Shown here piece after piece: positions 24,123-31,006 of a DNA stretch of 33,577 nucleotides. The translations under genes and the position numbers were made by a program. Source of the stretch: IMCC26207 sp037141255 (GTDB lineage Bacteria > Actinomycetota > Acidimicrobiia > Acidimicrobiales > Microtrichaceae); assembly GCA_037141255.1 (NCBI GenBank), contig JBAXCX010000016.1, positions 1 through 33,577 of the forward strand. Direction: 5' to 3'. How positions within the stretch are numbered: the first letter of the stretch is position 1; each line of letters starts with the position of its first letter. The notes under the pieces are model-generated. The model was not told where the DNA came from and searched no databases. It worked only from the letters and a program-made list of their open reading frames with translations.

Positions 24123-24633
24123 GCTCAGTCTCCAAGAACAGAATGCCCGCAGTTGCAGACAGCACGCCGAGCAACACCAAGGCATTGACCGCCGGCGTTC
24201 CCGACAATCCCTCGCGCACTGCAGGCACGCCGAAAGCCGCAGCAGTAACGGCCACACAGGCTGACCCCAGATTGATTGCTAGGTGGAGCCGGCTTGGCGG
24301 GCCCGAGCGGGATCCAAAACAGCCACAGCTTGTGAGCGATGCCCGCCGAGCCGCTCCTAAGAGAACCGCAAATCCTGCATAAGCCGCCGCTATTGCTGCC
24401 GCTACAACTGCCGCTACGACTGCCCCACCCGCTACAAGGCCAGCAAAACCGAGAAGCAATTCTACCCACCCGATGAGCCGAGCCATCCGCGCAGCTGAGC
24501 CTGCGTTGGTCGCGAGCGGAAACCGCAACGCGGCCAGAACTCCCGCCAACGCTGCAGGGTCAAGCAGTTTGGTTGCTCCAGCGGCAACCAGAACCAGACA
24601 AATCACCCAATACGCCCCGGCCACAACGGTCAC
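24115..24633 (-). CDS. MauE/DoxX-like redox-associated membrane protein
   Basis: A 172-residue membrane protein with four helices, similar to MauE of methylamine utilisation and to DoxX-like proteins. After helix 3 it carries the short motif TSCGCFGSRSGPPSRLHLAIN, where CGC gives two cysteines close together, a hallmark of the MauE redox group. An Ala/Val-rich helix is partly built from 12-bp repeats. I chose GTG at 24633 because a TACGCT -10 box stands exactly 7 nt upstream (leaderless) and the first helix starts there; the frame is open to 24681. It is followed by the GH38-like gene with 8-bp overlap. Confidence 0.82.
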   Translation of the reverse strand: MTVVAGAYWVICLVLVAAGATKLLDPAALAGVLAALRFPLATNAGSAARMARLIGWVELLLGFAGLVAGGAVVAAVVAAAIAAAYAGFAVLLGAARRASLTSCGCFGSRSGPPSRLHLAINLGSACVAVTAAAFGVPAVREGLSGTPAVNALVLLGVLSATAGILFLETEHG

Positions 24634-24646
24634 GTATCTCAGCGTA
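24634..24646 (-). promoter_or_regulatory. -10 box of a leaderless promoter for the MauE-like gene
   Basis: On the minus strand TACGCT is followed by 7 nt (GAGATAC) and then GTG at 24633. The spacing equals that at the histidine phosphatase and dut starts. Confidence 0.5.
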
Positions 24647-24753
24647 CAGATATGAGCGGACGGAGCCGAACTGCGCCACACTAGGCAGGTACCATCAATC
24701 CGGTAACAGAAATAATTTCTAGGTGGGAGTCAACGCTCTGCGGCCCCCAACCG

Positions 24754-25302
24754 TTGAAGAGGTATGTGGTGCAAGATTCAGCCGATGACAACGGGTTCAG
24801 AGGGTTCTACGAACACCTGCAACCGCGCGCCATCTCCGTTGCCCGCCGCCTGCTCGGAGACACAGCACTCGCCGAAGACATCGCTGCTGAAGCCTTCGCT
24901 CGCGCTTATGCAAGGTGGGGCAAAGTGCGCCAGCATCCCAACCCCGACGCCTGGCTCCTGCGAGTCGTGGGCAACCTCTGCATTGACTACCTCCGCCACG
25001 AACAGCGCAAGCCGCAGGCCAAACCCGAACAAGTCCGCAGCGATCCCTCCGGTGACTCCGCAGCCTTACGAATCGACCTTACCGACGCCATGCAGCATCT
25101 CTCTGGCCGCCAACAAGAGGTCATCGTGCTTCGCTATTTGATCGACCTGCCAGAAGAAGAGGTTGCTTCAGCGCTCGGAATGTCGAGCGGTTCGGTCAAG
25201 ACTCATCTGCATCGTGCAACCACAAAACTGCGTAAACAGATGAAAAACGTCACTCGTCAGCCCGCCGAAGAACTTCTCGAGAACGGAATGACTGATGGCT
25301 GA
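24754..25302 (+). CDS. Sigma-70 family (ECF-type) RNA polymerase sigma factor
   Basis: A 182-residue two-domain sigma factor. Region 2 spans about residues 15-85 (FYEHLQPRAISVARRLLGDTALAEDIAAEAFARAYARW, then NLCIDYLRHEQR), and region 4 spans about 113-165 (LSGRQQEVIVLRYLIDLPEEEVASALGMSSGSVKTHLHRATTKLRK), with a charged linker between. The TTG start at 24754 is uncertain; a GTG at 24769 has a GAAGAGG site upstream. The stop overlaps the next gene, a membrane protein likely to be its anti-sigma factor. An AT-rich 13-bp palindrome (24708-24720) lies upstream and may be part of its control. Confidence 0.9.
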   Translation: MKRYVVQDSADDNGFRGFYEHLQPRAISVARRLLGDTALAEDIAAEAFARAYARWGKVRQHPNPDAWLLRVVGNLCIDYLRHEQRKPQAKPEQVRSDPSGDSAALRIDLTDAMQHLSGRQQEVIVLRYLIDLPEEEVASALGMSSGSVKTHLHRATTKLRKQMKNVTRQPAEELLENGMTDG

Positions 25303-26026
25303 GAAAACCCCACCGAACTTCCCGGCCGTGGGCGAGGAAGCAAGATTTGATGCAATCCTCCAGCGCGGAAATTCACTCCGCAGAGGACGCACGGCCAAAC
25401 GAGCCGCCGTATTTGGCAGTTTGGGAATGATGGCCCTCGCCATTGCTATATTCGGCTTCGTTGACACCTCGACTCCGTCTCAGGCATCGCAAGTGTTTGC
25501 CGACAGCGCAGAAGTAGATACTCCAACGGTGCCCACATCAGCACTCGGTCAGTCCGGTCAGCTGAAGCTCAGTATCGAACAGGCAGCAGGAGGAGCGGGA
25601 GCAACCATCAATGTTTCTGACTCTGCCGCGGCTGTCGCAGTGGCTGGCGAACCACCAGCGCAACAATGCGTCACGGTCACGGTGCGCGCTGCTGGATCGG
25701 GGGCGACGGGAGTGGTCCTAGCAGAAGGCTTCACATGCAGCGGCGGCTCAGGGGTTACTGCGGTGACCGAGGTTCCCCTGATTGCAGCAGTTGACGGGGT
25801 CCAAGTTGGTTGTGCCGCAACTGCAATTCGGACGGATGCAACTCCTGACCTGAGCGAACCGCTCAACTCAACCTTTGAAGTCTCGCTACCCGCTGGCATG
25901 AGTTCAGGGAACTATCAGATTACTGCCGAGGCAGTTTCTGGACTTGGAGACGGCTGTGCAGGATCTGCAGAGGGTTCTAGCGAGTCCGAGCACTCGGCCC
26001 GGGCCGCGGGCAGCTTTGCGCTCTAA
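25295..26026 (+). CDS. Putative membrane-anchored anti-sigma factor
   Basis: A 243-residue protein with a short cytoplasmic N-terminus (about 1-35, basic at its end RRGRTAKRA), one transmembrane helix (about 37-56) and a Thr/Ser/Ala/Gly-rich exterior with four or five cysteines. The ATG overlaps the sigma-factor stop by 8 bp, the common layout for sigma/anti-sigma pairs. It has no HxxxCxxC zinc anti-sigma motif and no clear known domain, so the anti-sigma role rests on position and topology. Confidence 0.6.
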   Translation: MAEKTPPNFPAVGEEARFDAILQRGNSLRRGRTAKRAAVFGSLGMMALAIAIFGFVDTSTPSQASQVFADSAEVDTPTVPTSALGQSGQLKLSIEQAAGGAGATINVSDSAAAVAVAGEPPAQQCVTVTVRAAGSGATGVVLAEGFTCSGGSGVTAVTEVPLIAAVDGVQVGCAATAIRTDATPDLSEPLNSTFEVSLPAGMSSGNYQITAEAVSGLGDGCAGSAEGSSESEHSARAAGSFAL

Positions 26027-26084
26027 CAAGCGTCACTACCTGCAATCACCCTGAGAGGCATCAGTCGCGTGCCAAGCTCTGTCA

Positions 26085-27713
26085 GTGAGCAGCGAGGATA
26101 CAAACAAGGATCGGGCTGCAGCCCAAGAAGATCTCGCCGCAGAAGCGGAACCTGCACCAGAGAAGCTGTCGCTGGCTGAGAAGTCTGCTCGGGCTTGGAC
26201 CACTGCGCTGTTTCGAGCTGCCCGATGGGCAGACGCTCGGGACCGGCCGCACCCGGTAGCGCCCGACGGGGAGATCGACCCTCAAGCTGACCGGGACGCG
26301 ATTGTGGGCGCTGAGCTGAGAGTGCTCCGCTCGTTAGATCCTGATCTTGTTGACAGCTCTACGCTCGAAGAGTCGGGTCCGCTTGAGGCCGGGCAGGTGG
26401 ACCCCACGCTCATCAGCGCCGCAATCGCTGGAGCCAGTGCTGATGCCAGTGCTGACGCCGGAGTCCAGATCGAGGTCAGTGGCCCCGGAGCTACGGCCTC
26501 GGCTTGGGCGGTAGCAAAGGCCGCGCTCAGTATTGTAGGTGCGCCTGTGACGGTGCCCACGATGACCGTGGCTGCGCTGCGGACTGCAAAGATCACTCGC
26601 TCCAGAATCGAGCTGTACCCCGAGCATTTGCACGCACTCGCTCAGGGCCTTGAATCGCCGCTTCCGCTCACTCGTGTAGCTCGCAGACCTGCAGCTACGC
26701 GCTACGTGATCACCTCGGACTTACACCGGTGCATTCCCGGACGCCTTGATTGGCCAGAGCGACAAGGCACCAAGGAGCTCTACCAAGAGGTCCTAACTGG
26801 TTATGCAGACCAGGAGTGGCACCTGATCGAGAACGGTGATGTTGAGGATTTTTGGATGGTGGGTGGCTCGACCTGGGGCGCAATCTATGACGTTGCCTAC
26901 CTCACCGGAGCAGTCGGGCCGAGCCGAGACGAGTCTCGCCGGACCATACTAAGGGAGCAACTCGACAGGATTGTCGAGAACAACGAAGGCATCTATTCGC
27001 TGCTTCGCGACCGGTTCTGCGCCGAGGGTCGCTATCTGCGAACCATGGGAAACCACGACGACGCCTATACCGACCCAAAAATGGTGGAGTACCTCACTAC
27101 CACTCACCTGCCCGGCGCTGAGCTCACCGATACGGTGCTGTTGTGTAGTGCAGAGGCTGTGCCGAGCGACGGCATTGAGGGAGTCTTGGCAATTATTTCT
27201 CATGGTCATTTGACTGACTCGTGGAACGGCCCGGGGTTTGCACCGTTGGGTCGGTCCATCACCTGGTTGATCACTGGCCTTGATGATCTACCGAAGATTC
27301 CGAAAGCGGGCGGCTTACCCGATGAGCAGGGGTTGGCAAGACTCCTCGCCGGTCGCGCCCGGAACAGGCTCATCACCGTTGACCCTCGATACGGGGGGAA
27401 CCGCCGCTTCGACAGTCTGGACGAACAGCGTCTGTTCTCGCGCCTAGCCGAATGCACGCCCGAAGCTGGATCTTGGCCTTGGTTGATCTTTGGCCATACC
27501 CACTTTCCGATGCTTTGGCCACACGATGCCGAGGGCAACCAAGTGAAGTACGCCAACTCCGGCTGCGGTGTGCTTGATCAGGCCATGACGTGTTTGGAAT
27601 GGGATTCGAGTAACGCCGAACAGCCCCTGCGACTCGTTATCTGGCTTGCTGATCGAAATGGTGCTCGCCGGATCGAGCTACTACCGGATGGGCCCACCCT
27701 GCGAGCTGTCTAA
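26085..27713 (+). CDS. Metallophosphoesterase with long N-terminal extension
   Basis: A 542-residue calcineurin-like phosphoesterase. The dinuclear metal site is complete: VITSDLHR (Asp212, His214), IENGDVEDFW, TMGNHDDAY, ISHGH and FGHTHFPM. About 205 residues come before the catalytic domain: a charged Ala/Glu-rich N-terminus, a helical segment and a hydrophobic stretch (about 145-170) that may associate with the membrane. A 12-bp duplication (26433-26456) encodes a repeated Ala-Ser-Ala-Asp. The GTG start at 26085 lies 58 bp after the anti-sigma-like gene, so co-transcription is likely. Substrate unknown. Confidence 0.85.
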   Translation: MSSEDTNKDRAAAQEDLAAEAEPAPEKLSLAEKSARAWTTALFRAARWADARDRPHPVAPDGEIDPQADRDAIVGAELRVLRSLDPDLVDSSTLEESGPLEAGQVDPTLISAAIAGASADASADAGVQIEVSGPGATASAWAVAKAALSIVGAPVTVPTMTVAALRTAKITRSRIELYPEHLHALAQGLESPLPLTRVARRPAATRYVITSDLHRCIPGRLDWPERQGTKELYQEVLTGYADQEWHLIENGDVEDFWMVGGSTWGAIYDVAYLTGAVGPSRDESRRTILREQLDRIVENNEGIYSLLRDRFCAEGRYLRTMGNHDDAYTDPKMVEYLTTTHLPGAELTDTVLLCSAEAVPSDGIEGVLAIISHGHLTDSWNGPGFAPLGRSITWLITGLDDLPKIPKAGGLPDEQGLARLLAGRARNRLITVDPRYGGNRRFDSLDEQRLFSRLAECTPEAGSWPWLIFGHTHFPMLWPHDAEGNQVKYANSGCGVLDQAMTCLEWDSSNAEQPLRLVIWLADRNGARRIELLPDGPTLRAV

Positions 27714-27733
27714 GCAAGATGTCTCGCCACTAG

Positions 27734-28171
27734 CTAGCGGCCGGTATGGCCAAACCCACCTTGCCCACGGTCTGATTCCTCAAGCGCTTCGACTTCAACA
27801 AACTCCACATGTTCAACGGCTTGAATCACGAGCTGCGCGATGCGCTCTCCTCGCAGAATCTCGAACGGCTCCACGGGATCAGTGTTGATTAACAACACTT
27901 TGAGCTCGCCACGGTAACCAGCGTCTATCAATCCCGGGGTGTTCAAACAGGTCACCCCATGTTTCAAAGCAAGCCCGCTTCGGGGCTGAACAAATCCGGC
28001 ATACCCCTGAGGAATGGCCACGGCAATGCCAGTCGGGATCAACGCACGCCCCCCAGCAGGGCTCAGCGTGATGGCCTGACGAGCCCGCAGATCAATCCCT
28101 GCGTCGCCCGGTTTTGCATACTCAGGAAGGGGAAGTTCTGGGTCGAGTCGAACAACAGGTACGTGGAGCAC
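27734..28171 (-). CDS. dut: Deoxyuridine 5'-triphosphate nucleotidohydrolase
   Basis: Trimeric dUTPase that hydrolyses dUTP to dUMP and keeps uracil out of DNA. All five motifs are seen in 145 residues: GDAGIDLRA, QPRSGLALKHGV, LNTPGLIDAGYRGELKVLLIN with catalytic Asp, RGERIAQLVIQ, and the C-terminal RGQGGFGHTGR arm. I chose GTG at 28171 because a TATCCT box lies 7 nt upstream and the length is then standard; the longer open frame overlaps the divergent orn gene and is not conserved in character. Confidence 0.95.
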   Translation of the reverse strand: MLHVPVVRLDPELPLPEYAKPGDAGIDLRARQAITLSPAGGRALIPTGIAVAIPQGYAGFVQPRSGLALKHGVTCLNTPGLIDAGYRGELKVLLINTDPVEPFEILRGERIAQLVIQAVEHVEFVEVEALEESDRGQGGFGHTGR

Positions 28172-28184
28172 GGGGCTGAGGATA
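28172..28184 (-). promoter_or_regulatory. -10 box of a leaderless promoter for dut
   Basis: On the minus strand TATCCT (28184-28179) is followed by 7 nt (CAGCCCC) and the GTG start of dut. Confidence 0.55.
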
Positions 28185-28241
28185 GCGGTTCTGGGATGAG
28201 GTGAATTTGCCAAGACTTTCAGCAAAGGGCCGCAATGACCG

Positions 28242-28253
28242 TACTGTGGGGGA
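28242..28253 (+). promoter_or_regulatory. -10 box close to orn start
   Basis: TACTGT (28242-28247) stands 6 nt before the orn ATG. Either the transcript is leaderless or the GGGGGA between them is used as a ribosome site from an upstream promoter; the first fits the pattern seen at dut. Confidence 0.45.
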
Positions 28254-28853
28254 ATGCTCGCATGGATGGATCTTGAGATGACCGGCCTAGATGCAACCAA
28301 GAATGTGATCGTCGAGATCGCAACCTTGATTACTGACGATGAACTCAACATCATCGCCGAAGGCCCCGATCTGGTGATTCACGCCACCGAGGAAGAACTC
28401 GCCATGATGGACGAGGTCGTAGTTGAGATGCATGCTCGAAGCGGTTTGACCAATGAAATCCGCGCCTCGGTGATTACTCTTGAAGAGGCTGGAGCAGCGA
28501 CCCTTGCCTTTATTCAGACGCATATCCCCGAGCCACGAACCGTGCCGCTGTGCGGAAACTCCATTGGCATGGACCGAAGGTTCTTGACGGCTTACCTGCC
28601 CGAGATCGAGGACTACCTGCACTACCGCTCGGTGGATGTCTCGACCATCAAGGAACTTGCGCGCCGCTGGTACCCAGAGGACCTGAAGCAATACCAGAAG
28701 TCGGTCTCGGCGCATCGCGCCATGGACGACATCAAAGAGTCGCTCGAAGAGCTGCGCTACTGGCGCAAGCGAGTGTTTCGAGCACAGACTGCGTCCGCTG
28801 CGCCCGTTGTGCCTGCGTTAGAACCCGCTGCCGCGGATACTGCCGAAGGATGA
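28254..28853 (+). CDS. orn: Oligoribonuclease
   Basis: DEDDh 3'-5' exonuclease that degrades di- and short oligoribonucleotides, including pGpG from c-di-GMP turnover. The catalytic residues are visible as WMDLEMTGL (Asp6, Glu8), GNSIGMDRRF (Asp107) and SAHRAMDDI (His154, Asp159); RSVDVSTIKEL is also conserved. The 199-residue length includes an Ala/Pro-rich tail of about 20 residues beyond the usual end. The stop overlaps the next gene by 4 bp (ATGA). Confidence 0.96.
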   Translation: MLAWMDLEMTGLDATKNVIVEIATLITDDELNIIAEGPDLVIHATEEELAMMDEVVVEMHARSGLTNEIRASVITLEEAGAATLAFIQTHIPEPRTVPLCGNSIGMDRRFLTAYLPEIEDYLHYRSVDVSTIKELARRWYPEDLKQYQKSVSAHRAMDDIKESLEELRYWRKRVFRAQTASAAPVVPALEPAAADTAEG

Positions 28854-29941
28854 AGCAGGAGCAACTCCCGCCAGAAGATGACGCCGTAGAAGTCGCACCT
28901 GGGGTGCTTCGTATTCAGCTTCCGATCTTTCTACCCGGCCTCGGGCATGTGAACTGCTATGTGCTCGAAGATGCCACCGGCGTGACGTTGGTCGACCCAG
29001 GCCTGCCTGGGCCAGATGCCCACCGCGAGCTCACTACCCGGCTCACGCGAGCAGGGATTCCCGTGGAGCGCGTACACACCGTGCTCGTGACACATTCTCA
29101 CCCCGACCATTTTGGAGGAGCCGGCCGACTACGCGCTGAGCAACACTGCGATGTCGTGGCCCACGAAGAGTTCATCACTCCGTTCGATCAGGGCGACAAC
29201 ACCATGGAGGGAGATCTGATTGAGCTTGCCGACAACCAAGAACCGCCCGAGCCCAACATGCTGCGGGAACTTCTTTTTGGAGAGGGAGAAATCCCCGACA
29301 TTGCGGGTAGGACCACCCCCTGGGGAGGAGATCCAATCCTTCCCCCTGCAGAACAACTTGAGTACATGCGCAGTTGGGATTCGATTTCAAAGCAGGGGCT
29401 GCTCTCACTCACTCCAACGATTCGAGTGGTAGACAGCGAAATAATCCGACTGGGACGAACCGACTGGCAAGTCGTCCACACCCCTGGACATACCGAGGAT
29501 CACATCTGTTTGTTTGATCCCGTCAACGGCACGTTGTTGTCTGGGGATCATGTCTTGCCCACGATCACTCCGCACATCTCGGGCATGACTCCCGACTCGG
29601 ACTCACTCAGCCAGTTTTTTGCCGCCTTAGAACGAGTTGGGGCAATTCAGGGAGTCACCAATGTTCTGCCGGCGCATGGTCTGGTCTTTCAGGATCTTCC
29701 CGGCCGCGTCCAAGCAATCATCGAACACCATGAGGATCGCCTCGAGTTGCTGTTTCAGATTGCGATGGAACTCGAGGGGGCACCCGTCAAGGAGTACTCA
29801 CAGCGACTTTTTAAAGAACGGTCATGGGGTCCAATGGCAGAGTCTGAGACCTACGCTCACCTTGAGCACTTGCGACAAGAGGGTCGACTCACGAGCTTTC
29901 GAGACGCCGAGGGAGTTCTGCGGTATCAGACCAGTTCCTAA
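28850..29941 (+). CDS. Metallo-beta-lactamase-fold hydrolase
   Basis: A 363-residue MBL-fold protein. The zinc site is VTHSHPDHFGG (His82, His84, Asp86, His87), followed by VVHTPGHTEDHICLF, LLSGDHVLPT and VLPAHG. A C-terminal winged-helix-like part (about 300-360, EYSQRLFKERSW..AHLEHLRQEGRL) recalls LACTB2-type members, several of which act on thioesters or RNA. The ATG at 28850 overlaps the orn stop, so the two proteins are made together. Substrate unknown. Confidence 0.88.
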   Translation: MKQEQLPPEDDAVEVAPGVLRIQLPIFLPGLGHVNCYVLEDATGVTLVDPGLPGPDAHRELTTRLTRAGIPVERVHTVLVTHSHPDHFGGAGRLRAEQHCDVVAHEEFITPFDQGDNTMEGDLIELADNQEPPEPNMLRELLFGEGEIPDIAGRTTPWGGDPILPPAEQLEYMRSWDSISKQGLLSLTPTIRVVDSEIIRLGRTDWQVVHTPGHTEDHICLFDPVNGTLLSGDHVLPTITPHISGMTPDSDSLSQFFAALERVGAIQGVTNVLPAHGLVFQDLPGRVQAIIEHHEDRLELLFQIAMELEGAPVKEYSQRLFKERSWGPMAESETYAHLEHLRQEGRLTSFRDAEGVLRYQTSS

Positions 29942-29969
29942 CTGCCCGCATGCCCGTTGAGTGCAACGG

Positions 29970-30012
29970 AATTTTTTAATCGCTTGCTTTCCGCAACAGT
30001 GAGTGGTGCAAT
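29970..30012 (+). promoter_or_regulatory. whiB7-type promoter with AT-rich box
   Basis: AATTTTTTAAT (29970-29980) lies 3 bp before a -35-like TTGCTT (29984-29989); a 17-bp spacer leads to TGCAAT (30007-30012). An AT-rich element next to the -35 box is characteristic of WhiB7-autoactivated promoters. The start site would be near 30019. Confidence 0.6.
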
Positions 30013-30042
30013 CACTAGAGCAGGAACTCAGTAGAGCAAGAC

Positions 30043-30093
30043 ATGAGCCCCTCCCGTTTGGTTGGGCGAGGAAAGCAGCAGTCAGATGCATAA
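30043..30093 (+). CDS. Upstream ORF 1 in whiB7 leader (16 codons)
   Basis: ATG at 30043 opens 16 codons ending in TAA. It begins about 25 nt after the predicted start site. No clear ribosome site is seen. Its stop overlaps the AAGG that precedes the second upstream ORF, so translation of one could affect the other. It may be a leader peptide or may not be translated. Confidence 0.35.
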   Translation: MSPSRLVGRGKQQSDA

Positions 30094-30100
30094 GGCAACG

Positions 30101-30238
30101 ATGACAACACAAGCAGCCGGTTGGCGCTGTGTTGATGCGCGCCTTCAGTCAGCCAATTCTTATTCTTGTAAGCCAACGCATTCGACCCACGAGTTTGTGT
30201 CGATTGTTCTACCCCGACGGGGAGTCCCTCCGCAGTAA
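30101..30238 (+). CDS. Upstream ORF 2 in whiB7 leader (45 codons)
   Basis: ATG at 30101 is preceded by AAGG with a 5-nt spacer and opens 45 codons ending at TAA 30236-30238, 32 nt before the terminator stem; an in-frame ATG at 30086 would add 5 codons. Its last codons encode PRRGVPPQ and lie over the segment that can pair with the terminator arm, so ribosome progress here could decide whether the terminator forms. This matches the attenuation layout known for whiB7/wblC leaders; translation is inferred. Confidence 0.5.
   Translation: MTTQAAGWRCVDARLQSANSYSCKPTHSTHEFVSIVLPRRGVPPQ
30209..30219 (+). promoter_or_regulatory. Candidate antiterminator segment
   Basis: CTACCC (30209-30214) is complementary to GGGTAG (30279-30284) and the pairing can extend, with one bulged C and one mismatch, into CCGCC of the terminator's left arm. 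Formation would break the terminator. It competes with the local CCCC-GAC-GGGG hairpin. Confidence 0.45.
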
Positions 30239-30268
30239 CCGAAAGGTTCAGCGATAGGTCCTGACTCT

Positions 30269-30304
30269 AGAAGCCGCCGGGTAGCTCACTCAGGCGGCTT
30301 TTCT
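30269..30304 (+). terminator. Intrinsic terminator in whiB7 leader (attenuator)
   Basis: AAGCCGCC (30271-30278) pairs perfectly with GGCGGCTT (30293-30300) around a 14-nt loop; the stem can extend by an A-T and a G-T pair and is followed by TTCT. It lies about 250 nt after the predicted start site and 229 nt before the whiB7 ATG, so it would abort leader transcription unless disrupted. Confidence 0.8.
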
Positions 30305-30376
30305 GCTCTCTGGAACCCGTTCCCGGCTTCCCTGTCACAGCAGACCCGCAGACTCTGCAGTATCGCTCGCGCTCCA

Positions 30377-30414
30377 TCCTGGTGGCCAACATCTGTCCTG
30401 GTGGCCAACATCCC
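30377..30414. repeat. 19-bp tandem duplication, intergenic
   Basis: Two copies of a 19-bp unit (TCCTGGTGGCCAACATCYS) and a partial third lie between the attenuator and the whiB7 gene. The period is not a multiple of three, consistent with a non-coding position. Confidence 0.85.
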
Positions 30415-30532
30415 TCCTTGTGGCTAGCAGAACCGAAAACGTCACAATTCACCTCGGTCGTACTCATACAGAGTGAGACCGAACTCACCTTCCGCACCGA
30501 ACTACACCTATCACCCACCCCAGGAGACCCAG

Positions 30533-30895
30533 ATGACCACCACCGATTCAGGTTCATTCACAGCAGATCTCTTGGCTGGATTCGTTCTGGCAGACAGCTG
30601 GATTGCGGAGTCCAGCTGTCGAGACCTTGATACCGCTTTCTTCTTCTCCGATGACCTCGATGACATTGGCAGCGCGAAGCTCCTGTGTTTGAGTTGCCCC
30701 GTGCGTGGGCGATGTTTGGACGCAGCTGTGGAACGTGGCGAGCAGTTTGGGGTCTGGGGTGGTCATCTGTTCGTCTCGGGCAAGATCATTCTCAGCAAGC
30801 GCCGAAAGGGTCGCCCGCCCCGCAAAGCTCGCCCCGGCGACACCATGCCCGAGGTGGAGGTGCCGGAGATTCACCGGAAACTGGTGGCAGTCTGA
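30533..30895 (+). CDS. whiB7: WhiB7/WblC-like iron-sulfur transcription factor
   Basis: A 120-residue WhiB-family protein. Four cysteines (Cys29, Cys52, Cys55, Cys61 in KLLCLSCPVRGRCLDA) would hold a [4Fe-4S] cluster; FGVWGG follows at 72-77; the C-terminal KRRKGRPPRK (residues 89-98) is an AT-hook-like basic motif. The order GVWGG, a short helix, then a GRP hook is that of WhiB7, the activator of intrinsic antibiotic resistance that works with the housekeeping sigma factor. A strong AGGAG site stands 6 nt before the ATG at 30533. The attenuator-type leader supports the WhiB7 call over other WhiB classes. About 20 residues after the hook are not typical. Confidence 0.8.
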   Translation: MTTTDSGSFTADLLAGFVLADSWIAESSCRDLDTAFFFSDDLDDIGSAKLLCLSCPVRGRCLDAAVERGEQFGVWGGHLFVSGKIILSKRRKGRPPRKARPGDTMPEVEVPEIHRKLVAV

Positions 30896-30934
30896 TCCCG
30901 CCGAGATGCATCTTCCCTGCCCGAATCGGTACGG

Positions 30935-30963
30935 TGGGGGAACCGGTGTAACCGGTCCCCCCA
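30935..30963 (+). terminator. Hairpin after whiB7
   Basis: Arms 30935-30947 and 30951-30963 pair at 12 of 13 positions around a GTA loop; the inner part is ACCGGT on both sides and the outer part G5/C5. It lies 39 bp after the whiB7 stop and before the thioredoxin-like gene. A proper T-run is missing, so termination may be partial. Confidence 0.6.
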
Positions 30964-31006
30964 TTAGGTCGCGTCATTGAGGCGCAGAGTCGGAGAGCTT
31001 GCACGC

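Larger units (their letters stand above)
29942..30532 (+). other. 590-bp leader region of the whiB7-like gene
   Basis: This is the only gene-free stretch above 300 bp. Its first two thirds hold, in order, an AT-rich box and promoter, two upstream ORFs, small hairpins (CCCC-GAC-GGGG at 30212-30222; AACC-GAAA-GGTT at 30237-30248) and an intrinsic terminator. The last 230 bp hold a 19-bp repeat and otherwise nothing I recognise before the whiB7 ribosome site. No known RNA gene (tmRNA, RNase P RNA, SRP RNA) could be matched. Confidence 0.7.

Noticed and set aside
22017..24257. Cys/Arg-rich 45-residue extension of the GH38-like protein
   Set aside because: It lies wholly within the MauE-like gene in another frame; the coupled ATG at 24122 is the better start.
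24702..24733. ECF-type promoter (GGTAAC ... GTC) upstream of the sigma factor
   Set aside because: The spacing is 21 nt, longer than the 16-17 nt expected for ECF promoters.
30065..30085. SRP- or RNase P-RNA-like segment (GAGGAAAGCAGCAG)
   Set aside because: Only a few bases match; the remaining conserved elements of either RNA are absent.
30267..30557. 96-codon open frame on the minus strand in the whiB7 leader
   Set aside because: It covers the terminator and repeat, has no family resemblance and lies antisense to a better explained leader.
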